Positions 1-8,438 are shown, numbered from the stretch's first letter. The stretch is 64,000 bases of DNA from CADEEN01 sp035716845 (GCA_035716845.1 DASTJE010000259.1:3641-67640); one strand, 5' to 3'. Made by a program: numbers and translations. The notes: a model not told the origin generated them from the sequence alone.

Positions 1-384
1 CGGCACCGCGAATACCAGCGGAAAGCTCAGCAGGCGCGAGATCGGCGTGAAGTCGTTCAGGCCGTAGGGCAGGTTCTGGTACACGAGCGGGTTGGTGACG
101 TGCGAGTCGAACACCAGCATCAGCGTGTTTGCGTCGCCCGCCTGACGCGCCACCGCCGCCGCCGCGATCGAGCCGGACGCTCCCGGCTTGTTCTCGACCA
201 CCACGTTCTGCCGCAGCACCTTCGGCAGGTGTTCGCCGAGCAGGCGCGCCGTGAGGTCGACCGAACCGCCCGGCGGTACGGGTACCACCAGGTTGAGGTG
301 GGCGGCCGCCACCCCCTGAGCCTGCGCCCACGACGACATCCCCAGGGCCCCGGTCAGGGCCAGCATCCGCCTGCGATCCATCAT
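1..384 (-). CDS. Bug-family tripartite tricarboxylate transporter substrate-binding protein (TctC-like), 5' part only
   Basis: The reading frame runs from a start at 384 to the left edge without a stop, so only the N-terminal 128 codons are present. Two consecutive ATGs (384 and 381) follow a GGAG ribosome site. The product opens with a short Arg-rich signal peptide (MMDRRRMLALTGALG) ending near AQAQG. The next motif, VVPVPPGGSVDLTARLL, is the pattern of periplasmic Bug receptors, followed by VVVENKPGASGSIAA, the usual ligand-pocket loop. Such receptors bind carboxylates for a TctAB permease or act alone as sensors; substrate cannot be told. It sits head-to-tail upstream of nothing visible here, and its start is 56 bp from the end of parC. 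Confidence 0.9.
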   Translation of the reverse strand, partial: MMDRRRMLALTGALGMSSWAQAQGVAAAHLNLVVPVPPGGSVDLTARLLGEHLPKVLRQNVVVENKPGASGSIAAAAVARQAGDANTLMLVFDSHVTNPLVYQNLPYGLNDFTPISRLLSFPLVFAVP

Positions 385-439
385 TGCTCCTTCACTGCGC
401 CGACGCGGCAGTGTGTTGTACGACGCTGACAACTCGATG

Positions 440-2758
440 TCAGGCCGCGGTCACCCGCAGCACCTTCACGAACCCCTGCACCTTGTGGCCCTTGCGTGCG
501 CGCCGGCCCTCGTGGCCTGCAAGCGCCGCGCCCTTGAGCACTTCGTCCTTGGCCCTGCCGCCGCGGCCCTGGCCCGACACGGCGAGCGCCTCGCCGCAGG
601 TCGCCACCGACAGCAGCGGGTCCTTCGCATCGACGTCCATCAGCGTCAGGCCACGGCCGCCGTTGGCCTGACGCTTGAGCTCGGCCAGCGGGAACACCAG
701 CAGGCGCCCACCCACCGCCAGCGCCGCCACGCGCGCGTGCCCGGCGTGCACCACCGCCGGCGGCAGCACGTGCTCGCCCGCTTCCAGGGTCAGGAAGGAC
801 TTGCCGCCGCGCTGGCGCCCGACGAGGTCGCCCGCGTGCGCCAACAGGCCGAAGCCCCCGGTGTTGGCCAGCAGCAGCAGCGAGTCGGCCGCGCCCGCGA
901 AGTAATGCGCCGGCTGCGTGCCGGGCTCGAGGTCGATGAAACTCGTGATCGGGGCGCCGTCACCGCGTCCGCCGGGCAGCTGGGCCACCGCCACGCTGTA
1001 GGCGCGGCCGTTGCTGCCCAGCACGACGAGCGTCTCGACGCTGCGGCAGGCGAATGCGCCGTACAGGCCGTCGCCGGCCTTGAAGGCGAGCGCCGCCGGG
1101 TCCACCTCGTGGCCCTTGAGCGAGCGCACCCACCCTTTCAGGCTCACCACCACGGTCACCGGCTCGTCCGGCACCTTCACCTCGGCCACCGCACGCCGTT
1201 CCTCCTGCAGCACGGTGCGCCGGTCGTCGCCATGGGCCCTGGCGTCGGCCTCGATCTCCTTGATGACGGTGCGCTTGAGCGCCGCCGCGCTGCCGAGGAT
1301 GTCCTCCAGCTTGCCCTGCTCGTCGCGCAGCTCCTTGAGCTCCTGCTCGATGCGGATCGCCTCCAGACGCGCCAGCTGGCGCAAGCGGATCTCGAGGATG
1401 TCCTCGGCCTGGCGGTCGCTCAGCGCGAAGCGCTGGATCAGCGCCGGCTTGGGCTCGTCGGCGCCGCGGATGATGCGGATCACCTCGTCGATGTTGAGCA
1501 GCACGAGCTGCCGCCCCTCGAGCACGTGGATGCGGTCGAGCACCTTGTCGAGCCGGTGGCGCGTGCGCCGCTGCACCGTGGCCTGGCGGAAGGCGACCCA
1601 CTCGGCGAGGATCTGGCGCAGGTGCTTCTGCACCGGCCGGCCGTCAAGGCCCACCATCGTCAGGTTGATCGGCGCACTGGTCTCCAGGCTGGTGTGCGCC
1701 AGCAGCGCGACGATGAACTCCTGCGGATCGACCGTGCGGCTACGCGGCTCGAACACCAGGCGCACCGGCGCGCTCTTGCTCGACTCGTCGCGCACGGTGT
1801 CGAGCAGGGCCAGCACGGTCTGCTTGAGCTGCGTCTGCTCCTGCGTGAGCGCCTTCTTGCCGGCCTTGACCTTCGGGTTGGTCAGTTCCTCGATCTCCTC
1901 GAGCACCTTCTGCGCGCTGGTGCCGGGCGGCAACTCGTGCACCACGAGCTGCCACTGTCCGCGCGCCAGGTCCTCGATGGTCCAGCGCGCACGCACCTTG
2001 AGGCTGCCGCGACCGCTGCGGTAGGCCTCGCGGATGTCCTCGACGGCGCTGATGACCTGCCCGCCGCCGGGAAAGTCCGGCCCGGGCAGCAGCGCGAAGA
2101 GCTCGTCGTCGCCCAGCCCGTCATTGCGGATCAGCGCCACCGCCGCCGCCGCCACCTCGCGCAGGTTGTGGCTCGGGATCTCGGTGGCCAGGCCGACCGC
2201 GATGCCCGACGCGCCGTTGAGCAGCACGAAGGGCAGGCGCGCCGGCAACTGCCTGGGCTCGGTGGTGCTGCCGTCGTAGTTGGGGAGGTAGTCGACCGTG
2301 CCCTCGTCGATCTCGTCGAGCAGCAGGCGCGCGATCGGCGACAGGCGCGCCTCGGTGTAGCGCATCGCCGCCGCGCCGTCACCGTCGCGTGAGCCGAAGT
2401 TGCCCTGGCCGTCGACCAGCGGATAGCGCTGCGAGAAGTCCTGCGCCATGCGCACCAGCGCGTCGTAGGCCGCGGTGTCGCCGTGCGGGTGGTAGCGGCC
2501 CAGCACGTCACCCACCACGCGCGCGCTCTTGACCGGTTTGGCGCCGGAGGCGGCATTCCAGCCCAGCCCCATGCGCTGCATCGCGTACAGGATGCGCCGC
2601 TGCACCGGCTTCTGCCCGTCGCACACGTCGGGCAGCGCACGCCCCTTGACCACCGACAGTGCGTACTCGAGGTAGGCGCGCTCGGCATAGTCGGCCAGCG
2701 CGATCGCGTCCGAGGAGGGCGCGGCAAAGGGCAGTTCGGGGGTGAACAGGTCGGACAT
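440..2758 (-). CDS. parC: DNA topoisomerase IV subunit A
   Basis: ATP-dependent type IIA topoisomerase subunit that decatenates daughter chromosomes with ParE. The 772-residue product is full length for ParC. The N-terminal breakage-reunion domain carries GRYHPHGDTAAYDALV (about residues 88-102) and the catalytic Tyr in AAMRYTEARL (Y134). EGRQLVLLNIDEVIRIIRGADEPK is followed by a long helical stretch, and beta-pinwheel repeats follow to the C terminus. The start MSDLF at 2758 is chosen over an in-frame extension because homologues begin there. At the two positions usually altered in quinolone resistance the protein has Thr95 and Asp99 rather than the E. coli Ser and Glu, which I read as natural variation. 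parE lies 10.9 kb away on the same strand rather than adjacent. Confidence 0.97.
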   Translation of the reverse strand: MSDLFTPELPFAAPSSDAIALADYAERAYLEYALSVVKGRALPDVCDGQKPVQRRILYAMQRMGLGWNAASGAKPVKSARVVGDVLGRYHPHGDTAAYDALVRMAQDFSQRYPLVDGQGNFGSRDGDGAAAMRYTEARLSPIARLLLDEIDEGTVDYLPNYDGSTTEPRQLPARLPFVLLNGASGIAVGLATEIPSHNLREVAAAAVALIRNDGLGDDELFALLPGPDFPGGGQVISAVEDIREAYRSGRGSLKVRARWTIEDLARGQWQLVVHELPPGTSAQKVLEEIEELTNPKVKAGKKALTQEQTQLKQTVLALLDTVRDESSKSAPVRLVFEPRSRTVDPQEFIVALLAHTSLETSAPINLTMVGLDGRPVQKHLRQILAEWVAFRQATVQRRTRHRLDKVLDRIHVLEGRQLVLLNIDEVIRIIRGADEPKPALIQRFALSDRQAEDILEIRLRQLARLEAIRIEQELKELRDEQGKLEDILGSAAALKRTVIKEIEADARAHGDDRRTVLQEERRAVAEVKVPDEPVTVVVSLKGWVRSLKGHEVDPAALAFKAGDGLYGAFACRSVETLVVLGSNGRAYSVAVAQLPGGRGDGAPITSFIDLEPGTQPAHYFAGAADSLLLLANTGGFGLLAHAGDLVGRQRGGKSFLTLEAGEHVLPPAVVHAGHARVAALAVGGRLLVFPLAELKRQANGGRGLTLMDVDAKDPLLSVATCGEALAVSGQGRGGRAKDEVLKGAALAGHEGRRARKGHKVQGFVKVLRVTAA

Positions 2759-2921
2759 CGGATCGGGAACAGGGACGAAGACGGCGCGGCGCTGCCGCAG
2801 CAGGCGCTGCAGTGTAGCGACGCGTCCCCGGCGCCCCGCCAGGTTTGTCAATGCCGGGTAATCAGGTGCCGGCGCGCGCGCGGATGGGACACGATGGCGC
2901 TCTCCATCACGCACCGTCACC

Positions 2922-3692
2922 ATGCCTGCGTACCCCTTCGTGAAGCCGCTCGCGGCGCTGGCCCTCCTGGCGGCTCTCGCCGCTCCGGCTGCGGCCCAGA
3001 GCCTGCGCATCCTCACCGCCGGTGCCTTCAAGCAGGTCGTCGTCGCGCTGGTGCCGGTGTTCGAAGCGCAGACCGGTGTGCACGTCGAGGTGTCCAACGA
3101 CACGGCCGGCGCCCTGGTGCGCAGGGTGCAGGGCGGCGAGGCGTTCGACCTCATCGTGCTGCCGCCCGGCAGCCTCGAGACGCTGGCCAGGGACGGCAAG
3201 GTCGACGCGGCCAGCATGCGCCCCGTCGCGCGGGTGGCCATCGGCGTCGCGGTCAGGGCGGGCGCCGCGCGCCCGCCGCTGGAGACGGTGGAGCAGTTCA
3301 AGGAGGCCGTGCTCGCGGCGCGCAAGGTGGCCTACATCGATCCCGCGGCGGGCGGCTCGAGCGGCATCTACCTCAGCGGCCTGTTCCAGCGCCTGGGCAT
3401 CGCCGACGCCGTGCAGGCAAAGGCGGTGCTGGTCCCTGGCGGCCTGGTCGCGGAACGGCTCGTCAGCGGCGAGGCCGACCTCGCGATCCACCAGATCAGC
3501 GAGATCCTGCCGGTCAAGGGGGCCGAGCTCGTCGGTCCCCTGCCCGCGGCAATCCAGAACCACACCACCTATGCGGTCGGCATCGCGCGTGCGCCGCGCC
3601 ACGAGGCCGCGGCACTGGCCTTCGCCGCGGCACTCACCGGCCCCGAGACCGCGCAGATCCTGCGTGCCACCGGCATGACGCCGGCGCGCTGA
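2922..3692 (+). CDS. ModA-like periplasmic molybdate/oxyanion-type binding protein, orphan
   Basis: A 256-residue exported protein with a clear signal peptide (FVKPLAALALLAALAAPAAAQ) followed by LRILTAGAFKQVVVALVP, the opening of the type 2 periplasmic binding fold of ModA. FDLIVLPPGSLETLARDGKV and VAYIDPAAGGSSGIYLSGLF correspond to the ligand-cleft strands of that family. No ABC permease or ATPase gene is next to it, so it may act with a transporter elsewhere or as a sensor. It is divergent from parC across 163 bp and is followed 44 bp later by an MFS gene. Ligand is unknown; molybdate is only a family-level guess. Confidence 0.8.
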   Translation: MPAYPFVKPLAALALLAALAAPAAAQSLRILTAGAFKQVVVALVPVFEAQTGVHVEVSNDTAGALVRRVQGGEAFDLIVLPPGSLETLARDGKVDAASMRPVARVAIGVAVRAGAARPPLETVEQFKEAVLAARKVAYIDPAAGGSSGIYLSGLFQRLGIADAVQAKAVLVPGGLVAERLVSGEADLAIHQISEILPVKGAELVGPLPAAIQNHTTYAVGIARAPRHEAAALAFAAALTGPETAQILRATGMTPAR

Positions 3693-3724
3693 GCAGGCCG
3701 GGGCGCACGCGCCAGCCGGGCCGC

Positions 3725-3730
3725 GACAAT
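3725..3730 (+). promoter_or_regulatory. -10 box (GACAAT) of a leaderless-type promoter for the MFS gene
   Basis: GACAAT ends 6 nt before the GTG at 3737. A transcript starting 6-7 nt after the box would begin at the start codon, as at several other genes in this window. No Shine-Dalgarno is visible. No start site has been measured. Confidence 0.5.
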
Positions 3731-3736
3731 CGTGCC

Positions 3737-4984
3737 GTGACCCCGACGCCGACGCACGCCCCCGACTCGCGCTACGCCTGGCTGCGCCTTTCGATCGCCC
3801 TGCTGCTGATGACGATCGGCAGCGGCGCGATGTACGTGATCCCGGTCGTGCTGCCGGTGGTGCAGTCCGAGTTCGGCGCCGCGCGCGCCGACGCCTCGCT
3901 GCCCTACACGCTGATGATGCTGGGCTTCGGCCTGGGCGGCGTGGCAATGGGCAAGGCAGCGGACCGCTTCGGCGTGATGCCGGTGGTGCTGCTGGGGGCC
4001 TGCGGCCTGGGCAGCGGCTTCGTGCTGGCGGGATTGGCCGGCAACCTCCTCGTGTTCGCGCTGCTGCATGGCCTGCTGCTGGGCGCGCTCGGCAGCTCGG
4101 CCACCTTCGCCCCGCTGGTGGCCGACACTTCGCAGTGGTTCGTGCGCCGGCGCGGCATCGCGGTGGCCGTGTGCGCCAGCGGCAATTACCTCGCGGGGGC
4201 GGTGTGGCCGCCCGTCGTGCAGCACTTCGTCGAGAGCGCGGGCTGGCGTGCCACCTATGTCGGCCTGGGGGTGTTCTGCGTGCTGACGATGCCCCTGCTG
4301 GCCTGGGGCCTGCGCGCACGGCCCCCGGCCGCGGCCGTCGCGGCGGCCACCGGCGCGGCAGCATCGTCCTCGACGAGCGCGCTCACGCGGCCGTTCGGCC
4401 TGTCGACGGGCACGGCACAGACGCTGCTGTGCATCGCCGGCGTGGCCTGCTGCGTGGCGATGTCGATGCCGCAGGTGCACATCGTGGCCTACTGCGGCGA
4501 CCTCGGCTATGGGGCGGCGCGCGGCGCCGAGATGCTGAGCCTGATGCTGGCCTGCGGGATCGTCAGCCGCCTGGTCTCGGGCTGGATCTGCGACCGCATC
4601 GGCGGCCTGCGCACCCTGGTGCTCGGCTCGACGCTGCAGGGCCTCGCCCTGCTGCTCTTCCTGCCCTTCGACGGCCTCGCCTCGCTGTACGTGATCTCCG
4701 CGCTGTTCGGCCTGTTCCAGGGCGGCATCGTGCCGAGCTACGCGATCATCGTGCGCGAGCACTTCCCGGCGGCCCAGGCCGGCGGGCGCGTCGCGGTGGT
4801 GCTCACCGCGACCTTGTTCGGCATGGCGTTGGGCGGCTGGATGTCGGGCAAGGTGTTCGACCTCACCGGCTCCTACCACGCCGCATTCGTCAACGGCATC
4901 GGCTGGAACCTGCTGAACCTCGCGATCGCCGGCTTCCTGCTGTGGCGGGTGCGCCGCACAAGCCGCCCCACCACGGCCGCTTAG
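3737..4984 (+). CDS. MFS transporter, monocarboxylate/oxalate-formate-like
   Basis: A 415-residue inner-membrane carrier with about 12 hydrophobic segments. The MFS signature between helices 2 and 3 is GKAADRFGVMPVVLLGA, and a second copy, SGWICDRIGGLRTLVLG, occurs in the C-terminal half. The helix 4-5 region (QWFVRRRGIAVAVCASGNYLAGAV) resembles MCT-type carriers that move small organic acids. The start is taken at GTG 3737, right after the -10-like GACAAT box; the longer upstream frame has no protein-like sequence. Its TAG stop overlaps the TAA stop of the convergent formyl-hydrolase gene by 4 bp. Substrate unknown. Confidence 0.88.
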   Translation: MTPTPTHAPDSRYAWLRLSIALLLMTIGSGAMYVIPVVLPVVQSEFGAARADASLPYTLMMLGFGLGGVAMGKAADRFGVMPVVLLGACGLGSGFVLAGLAGNLLVFALLHGLLLGALGSSATFAPLVADTSQWFVRRRGIAVAVCASGNYLAGAVWPPVVQHFVESAGWRATYVGLGVFCVLTMPLLAWGLRARPPAAAVAAATGAAASSSTSALTRPFGLSTGTAQTLLCIAGVACCVAMSMPQVHIVAYCGDLGYGAARGAEMLSLMLACGIVSRLVSGWICDRIGGLRTLVLGSTLQGLALLLFLPFDGLASLYVISALFGLFQGGIVPSYAIIVREHFPAAQAGGRVAVVLTATLFGMALGGWMSGKVFDLTGSYHAAFVNGIGWNLLNLAIAGFLLWRVRRTSRPTTAA

Positions 4985-6135
4985 GCCGCCGCGCGCTCGC
5001 CCAGCGCGATGTCGGCCATCAGCGTGCGCGCCAGCTCGCCCAGCTCCGCGCGCAGCACGTCCAGGTCGAGCGCCGCCGGCACCAGCAGGTGGGCGTGGAC
5101 CTTGAAGCGCGCCTTCTCGGCAGCGTCGCCGGGCAGCGTCTCGGTGTTGAGGCGTTCGATGCTGATCCCGCGGTCGGCCAGTACGCGGGTGACGTCGGCC
5201 ACGATGCCCACGCGGTCGTCGGCGACGAACTCGAAGTCGAACGCCCGCCATCCCGCCGGCGCGCCGCCGCGGCCCTCGCTGGTGGCCACCGCCACCTTGA
5301 GGCCGGTGGACTCCAGCCCGCGCAGTGCCGCCTCCAGCGCGCCGGCCTGCTCGCGCGGCACCTCGAGGTGCACCATGCCGGCGAACTCGCCGGCAAAGCG
5401 CGCCATGTGGCTGACGGTCCAGCTCGCGCCGTAGCGCTGGGCGCGGTCCGACAGCGAGCGCACGATGCCCGGGCGGTCCGGGCCCATCACGGTGGCCACG
5501 AGCGAGGTGTGCGCCGGCGAGGCGTCCTCCGTCAGCACCACCGCCTTGCGCAGCATCGGCGCCTTGGTGGCGAAGCGCGGGTCCTGCACGCGGGCCGGCA
5601 GCTCGCCGTGATCGCGCGCATGGCGCACCACCTGCGCCAGCAGGCGCAGGCCCATCGGCGCGAGTTCGCGCTCCCACAGCGTGCGCGCGTTGTCGTCGCG
5701 TGCCACGAAGCACCAGTCCTGGGCCGCGATGGCGCCGGCATCCCAACCGTCGGCCAGGTGGTACACCGAGCCGCCGGCGATCGGGTCGCCCTCCAGGATC
5801 GTCCATTCCACCGCCGCGATGCCGCGGTGGCGCGGCAGCAGCGACGGGTGATAGCCGACGCCGCGCAGGCGCGAGCGGTCCAGCGCCTCGTTGCTGATGC
5901 GCGCGTGGGTGTGCGCGGCGACGATCAGGTCGGTGCCATCGGGCACGGCCTCGCCCGGCACGATCTTCGGGTTCACCTGCACGTGCACCGGGACGCCCGC
6001 CGCACGCGCCGCGTTGGCCAGCCGGTCGTCGGCCGTGGGCACCACCACGCCCACGATCTGCACGCCCGCCTCCTGGCGCAGCGCCTCGAATGCCGTCGCG
6101 CCGAAGTAGCGCGACCCCACGATGGTCAGCTTCAT
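4981..6135 (-). CDS. Formyltetrahydrofolate-hydrolase-like protein fused to a GcvR-type double ACT module
   Basis: A 384-residue protein with an N-terminal formyltransferase fold (about 1-200) and two C-terminal ACT domains (about 210-375). The N part has RGVGYHPSLLPRHRG and GWDAGAI, the catalytic loop pattern of the hydrolase domain of 10-formyltetrahydrofolate dehydrogenase, with His96 and Asp132 in the expected places. Like that enzyme it lacks the Asn found two residues before the His in Fmt and PurN. The C part (SLVATVMGPDRPGIVRSLSD, then FDFEFVADDRVGIVADVTRV) resembles the glycine-cleavage repressor GcvR. PurU has the reverse order, ACT first. I infer a formyl-THF deformylase or one-carbon sensor controlled by an amino acid, probably glycine or methionine. 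The start at 6135 is the first Met of the fold. Confidence 0.8.
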   Translation of the reverse strand: MKLTIVGSRYFGATAFEALRQEAGVQIVGVVVPTADDRLANAARAAGVPVHVQVNPKIVPGEAVPDGTDLIVAAHTHARISNEALDRSRLRGVGYHPSLLPRHRGIAAVEWTILEGDPIAGGSVYHLADGWDAGAIAAQDWCFVARDDNARTLWERELAPMGLRLLAQVVRHARDHGELPARVQDPRFATKAPMLRKAVVLTEDASPAHTSLVATVMGPDRPGIVRSLSDRAQRYGASWTVSHMARFAGEFAGMVHLEVPREQAGALEAALRGLESTGLKVAVATSEGRGGAPAGWRAFDFEFVADDRVGIVADVTRVLADRGISIERLNTETLPGDAAEKARFKVHAHLLVPAALDLDVLRAELGELARTLMADIALGERAAA

Positions 6136-6214
6136 CCTTGCCCTCGCCCCGGCGCCGCTGCGGCGCCCACCACGGCATTGTCCGGCACGAGGCCGGCGGC
6201 ATCGGCCGGCCGGC

Positions 6215-7207
6215 TCAATGCGGCCTGTCGTACATGGCCACGGCCCGCCGCAGCCGCTCCCGCACCTCGGTCGCAAGGGCCGCCGGCGCCGCCACGCGCA
6301 CCTGCTCGCCGTGGCGCAGGATGTCCATCGCCAGCTCGGTGGCGTCGGCGTAGGGCACGCGCAGCGTGAGCGAGCCGTCGGCGTGAAGCTTCTGCTCCTG
6401 CTGCGGGTGCCACTGCTCGTGCCGCACCCACTGCGCCGCCTCGGGCGTGAACTCGAGCGTCGCCCACTGCACGCGCGCGCCGCTGAACGCGCCGTAGCCG
6501 GCGTCGAGCTCGGCCTCGATGGTCCTGGGCGCCACGTCCTTGGCGCGCGGCGAGGACACCAGGTCCGCCTCGCGGATGGCGTCGAGCGCGAAACGCCGCA
6601 GCGCGTCGGTGGCGTGGCACCAGGCATCGAGGTACCAGGTGTTGCGCCAGTGCACGAGTCGCTGCGGGCTCACGGTGCGCTCGGTCATCTCGCGCCGGCT
6701 GCGCACCCAGTAGTGCAGGTGCACGCGCTGGCGCCGCGTCAGCGCGCCGCCGATGAGCTCGAAGTGCCGGGGCGCCACCGCGCGCCGTGCCGGCGCCATC
6801 ACCTTGATGCGCCGCGTCAGCTCGCGCGCCTGCTCATCGCTGGTGCCGAGCATGCCGTTGAGCTTGTCGAGCAGGGGCTGCAGGTGGCGCGCCAGCACGC
6901 CGCCCTCGTCGAGGCCGCCGATCAGCTGGTGCATCGTCAGCAGCGCGTGGATCTCGCGCTCGGAGAACCAGAGGCCGGGCAGTTCGTGCCTGACCTGGCG
7001 GGCGTCGCGCGCATCGGGACGGAAGGCGTAGCCGTTGGCGAAACGGTCGTAGACGATGGGCGCATCCAGGCGTTCGCGCAGGTATTCGAGGTCGCGCTTG
7101 AGCGTGGCGCGCGACACGCCGAGCTCGTCCATCAGCACGGCGAAGGGCACGCTGCCCCGCGTGCGGATCAGCAGTTCGATCTTGTAGAAGCGCTCGGTGC
7201 GGTCCAT
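6215..7207 (-). CDS. WYL-domain transcriptional regulator (YafY-type)
   Basis: A 330-residue DNA-binding protein. Residues 1-60 form a DeoR-like winged helix-turn-helix (FYKIELLIRTRGSVPFAVLM, then ELGVSRATLKRDLEYLRERL). The WYL domain follows at about 145-240, with RQRVHLHYWVRSRREMTERT, SPQRLVHWRNTWYLDAWCH and LRRFALDAI. A WCX-like C-terminal extension ends at PH. Such proteins bind ligands or nucleic acids through WYL and repress neighbouring genes. The gene faces an HNH-like gene across 135 bp that contains two near-identical inverted repeats, so autoregulation and control of the neighbour are likely. The start at ATG 7207 follows an AGGGGG ribosome site. Confidence 0.92.
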   Translation of the reverse strand: MDRTERFYKIELLIRTRGSVPFAVLMDELGVSRATLKRDLEYLRERLDAPIVYDRFANGYAFRPDARDARQVRHELPGLWFSEREIHALLTMHQLIGGLDEGGVLARHLQPLLDKLNGMLGTSDEQARELTRRIKVMAPARRAVAPRHFELIGGALTRRQRVHLHYWVRSRREMTERTVSPQRLVHWRNTWYLDAWCHATDALRRFALDAIREADLVSSPRAKDVAPRTIEAELDAGYGAFSGARVQWATLEFTPEAAQWVRHEQWHPQQEQKLHADGSLTLRVPYADATELAMDILRHGEQVRVAAPAALATEVRERLRRAVAMYDRPH

Positions 7208-7220
7208 GCGACACCCCCTG

Positions 7221-7243
7221 GGTGGCTCATCAGATGAGCCACC
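7221..7243. promoter_or_regulatory. WYL operator 1: perfect 11-bp inverted repeat
   Basis: GGTGGCTCATC and GATGAGCCACC flank a single A. The inner core GGCTCAT-N3-ATGAGCC recurs 44 bp away as operator 2. The site lies 14 bp upstream of the WYL gene start, where a bound repressor would block its own transcription. Binding is inferred from symmetry, repetition and position. Confidence 0.7.
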
Positions 7244-7267
7244 ATGCTAACCGATCGGGCTTTGGGT

Positions 7268-7284
7268 GGCTCATTCGATGAGCC
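7268..7284. promoter_or_regulatory. WYL operator 2: GGCTCAT-N3-ATGAGCC
   Basis: This site has the same 7-bp arms as operator 1, and the left arm also keeps the flanking GGT (GGTGGCTCAT). The centre is 44 bp from that of operator 1, about four helical turns, which suits two dimers on one face. A possible -10 for the WYL gene (TAGCAT on the minus strand, 7243-7248) sits between the two sites. Confidence 0.65.
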
Positions 7285-7342
7285 TGTCGACGCCGATCCT
7301 GGAGCTGCCGGGGTCGTCCCGGCGCCTGCCAGGAGCGCCTGC

Positions 7343-8407
7343 ATGTTCTCCACCGCCGACCTGTTCGCCGACACCGCGCCGGCCGCCCCCGCCCGCACCC
7401 CCGAGGCCGCGACGGCCTTCGAGATCGGCTGGGACTACGCGCACTTCCGCCTCACGCCACCGGCCGACGCGCTGGCCGACGCCCACCCGGTGCGCCAGGG
7501 CTGGCAGGCCGGCCAGGCCGTGTTCGGCACCCGCACGCTCAAGCCCACGACGCACGTGCGCAAGTGGCTCCAGCTGCGCCTGAACGCCTGGCGCCGCGGC
7601 AAGGCCTTCGAGGGCGTGCAGGTGACGCCGAACTTCCTGGCGCAGATCGACGTGCCGGTGTGCCCGATCACGCGTGTGGAGCTGACCCACGCCAGCGGCG
7701 CCGGCAGCGACGCCTCGGTCGACCGCGTCTGCAATGGGGCCGGCTACGCCGCGGGCAACCTGGCCGTGATGAGCGCGCGCGCCAACGAGGCCAAGGCCGA
7801 CCTCGACTGGCGCGAGGCGCTCGCGGTGGTGCGCCAGCTCGAGGCCTCCGGCCTGGACACGCTCGACGGCCTGACGCCGCTGCACTGGTCGCGCCTGGCG
7901 GTGCTGATGAGCTTCGTCACCGCCCTGCCCCACGCCGAGGCGGCCTGCCTGCCGCTGCTGGTGCTGCCGCCGAACCGGCTGCGCGTGCTCAATCCGGTGC
8001 AGGCCCTGCAGGCCATCGTCACGCGCACCTTCACCGAGGCCGAGGCCGTGCCGCGCCTGCGCGCCCTGATGGCGCACCTGCCGGCCGCGGCGCGGCACGA
8101 CTTCCAGGTCTTCGTGCTGACGCTGCAGGCACGCCGCCTCGCGCTGGGCATGCGCCTGGCCGGCCTCGAACTGCGCCATGCGCTGGAGGACCTGTGGCGC
8201 GACGCCGCGGTCAACCGGCGCTGGCAGCGCTTCGCCCTGCAGCTCGACGCGGACGGCTGCGAGCGCGTGCTGCGCGTCGCGGCGCGACGCAGCCTCGGCG
8301 GCAAGGGCTGGCGCTGGCTGCCGCGCTCGAGCGCCACCGAGGGCTGGGCGCTCGACCGTGCCGGGCACAGCGCACCACGCCGCCCGCCGGTCAAGGCCCC
8401 GGCCTGA
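7343..8407 (+). CDS. Uncharacterised protein with an HNH-like zinc/nuclease core
   Basis: A 354-residue protein I do not recognise by name. In its middle, PVCPITRVEL (C107) is followed by SVDRVCNGAGYAAGNLAVMS, then ARANEAK (N148, K151). This C-P-x-x, DR, GY-xx-GN, N-xx-K layout is typical of HNH-like phage and bacterial nucleases in which the first His is replaced by Asp-Arg. No second zinc CxxC pair is obvious, so nuclease activity is uncertain. The C-terminal 200 residues are helical and Leu/Arg-rich. The start at 7343 follows AGGAG at a good distance. The divergent WYL regulator and its operators suggest controlled expression. Confidence 0.7.
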   Translation: MFSTADLFADTAPAAPARTPEAATAFEIGWDYAHFRLTPPADALADAHPVRQGWQAGQAVFGTRTLKPTTHVRKWLQLRLNAWRRGKAFEGVQVTPNFLAQIDVPVCPITRVELTHASGAGSDASVDRVCNGAGYAAGNLAVMSARANEAKADLDWREALAVVRQLEASGLDTLDGLTPLHWSRLAVLMSFVTALPHAEAACLPLLVLPPNRLRVLNPVQALQAIVTRTFTEAEAVPRLRALMAHLPAAARHDFQVFVLTLQARRLALGMRLAGLELRHALEDLWRDAAVNRRWQRFALQLDADGCERVLRVAARRSLGGKGWRWLPRSSATEGWALDRAGHSAPRRPPVKAPA

Positions 8408-8438
8408 ACCGGTGCGCCATCGCCATGGGCGCCGCCCC

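Noticed and set aside
413..2392. Long plus-strand open frame of 659 codons
   Set aside because: It is antisense to parC; its translation is His/Arg/Gln-rich low-complexity sequence as expected from the opposite strand of G+C-rich coding DNA, while parC is unmistakable.
2922..4984. ModA-like protein and MFS carrier as one transport system
   Set aside because: Periplasmic binding proteins do not normally feed MFS carriers, and the MFS gene has its own -10 box; adjacency alone is weak evidence.
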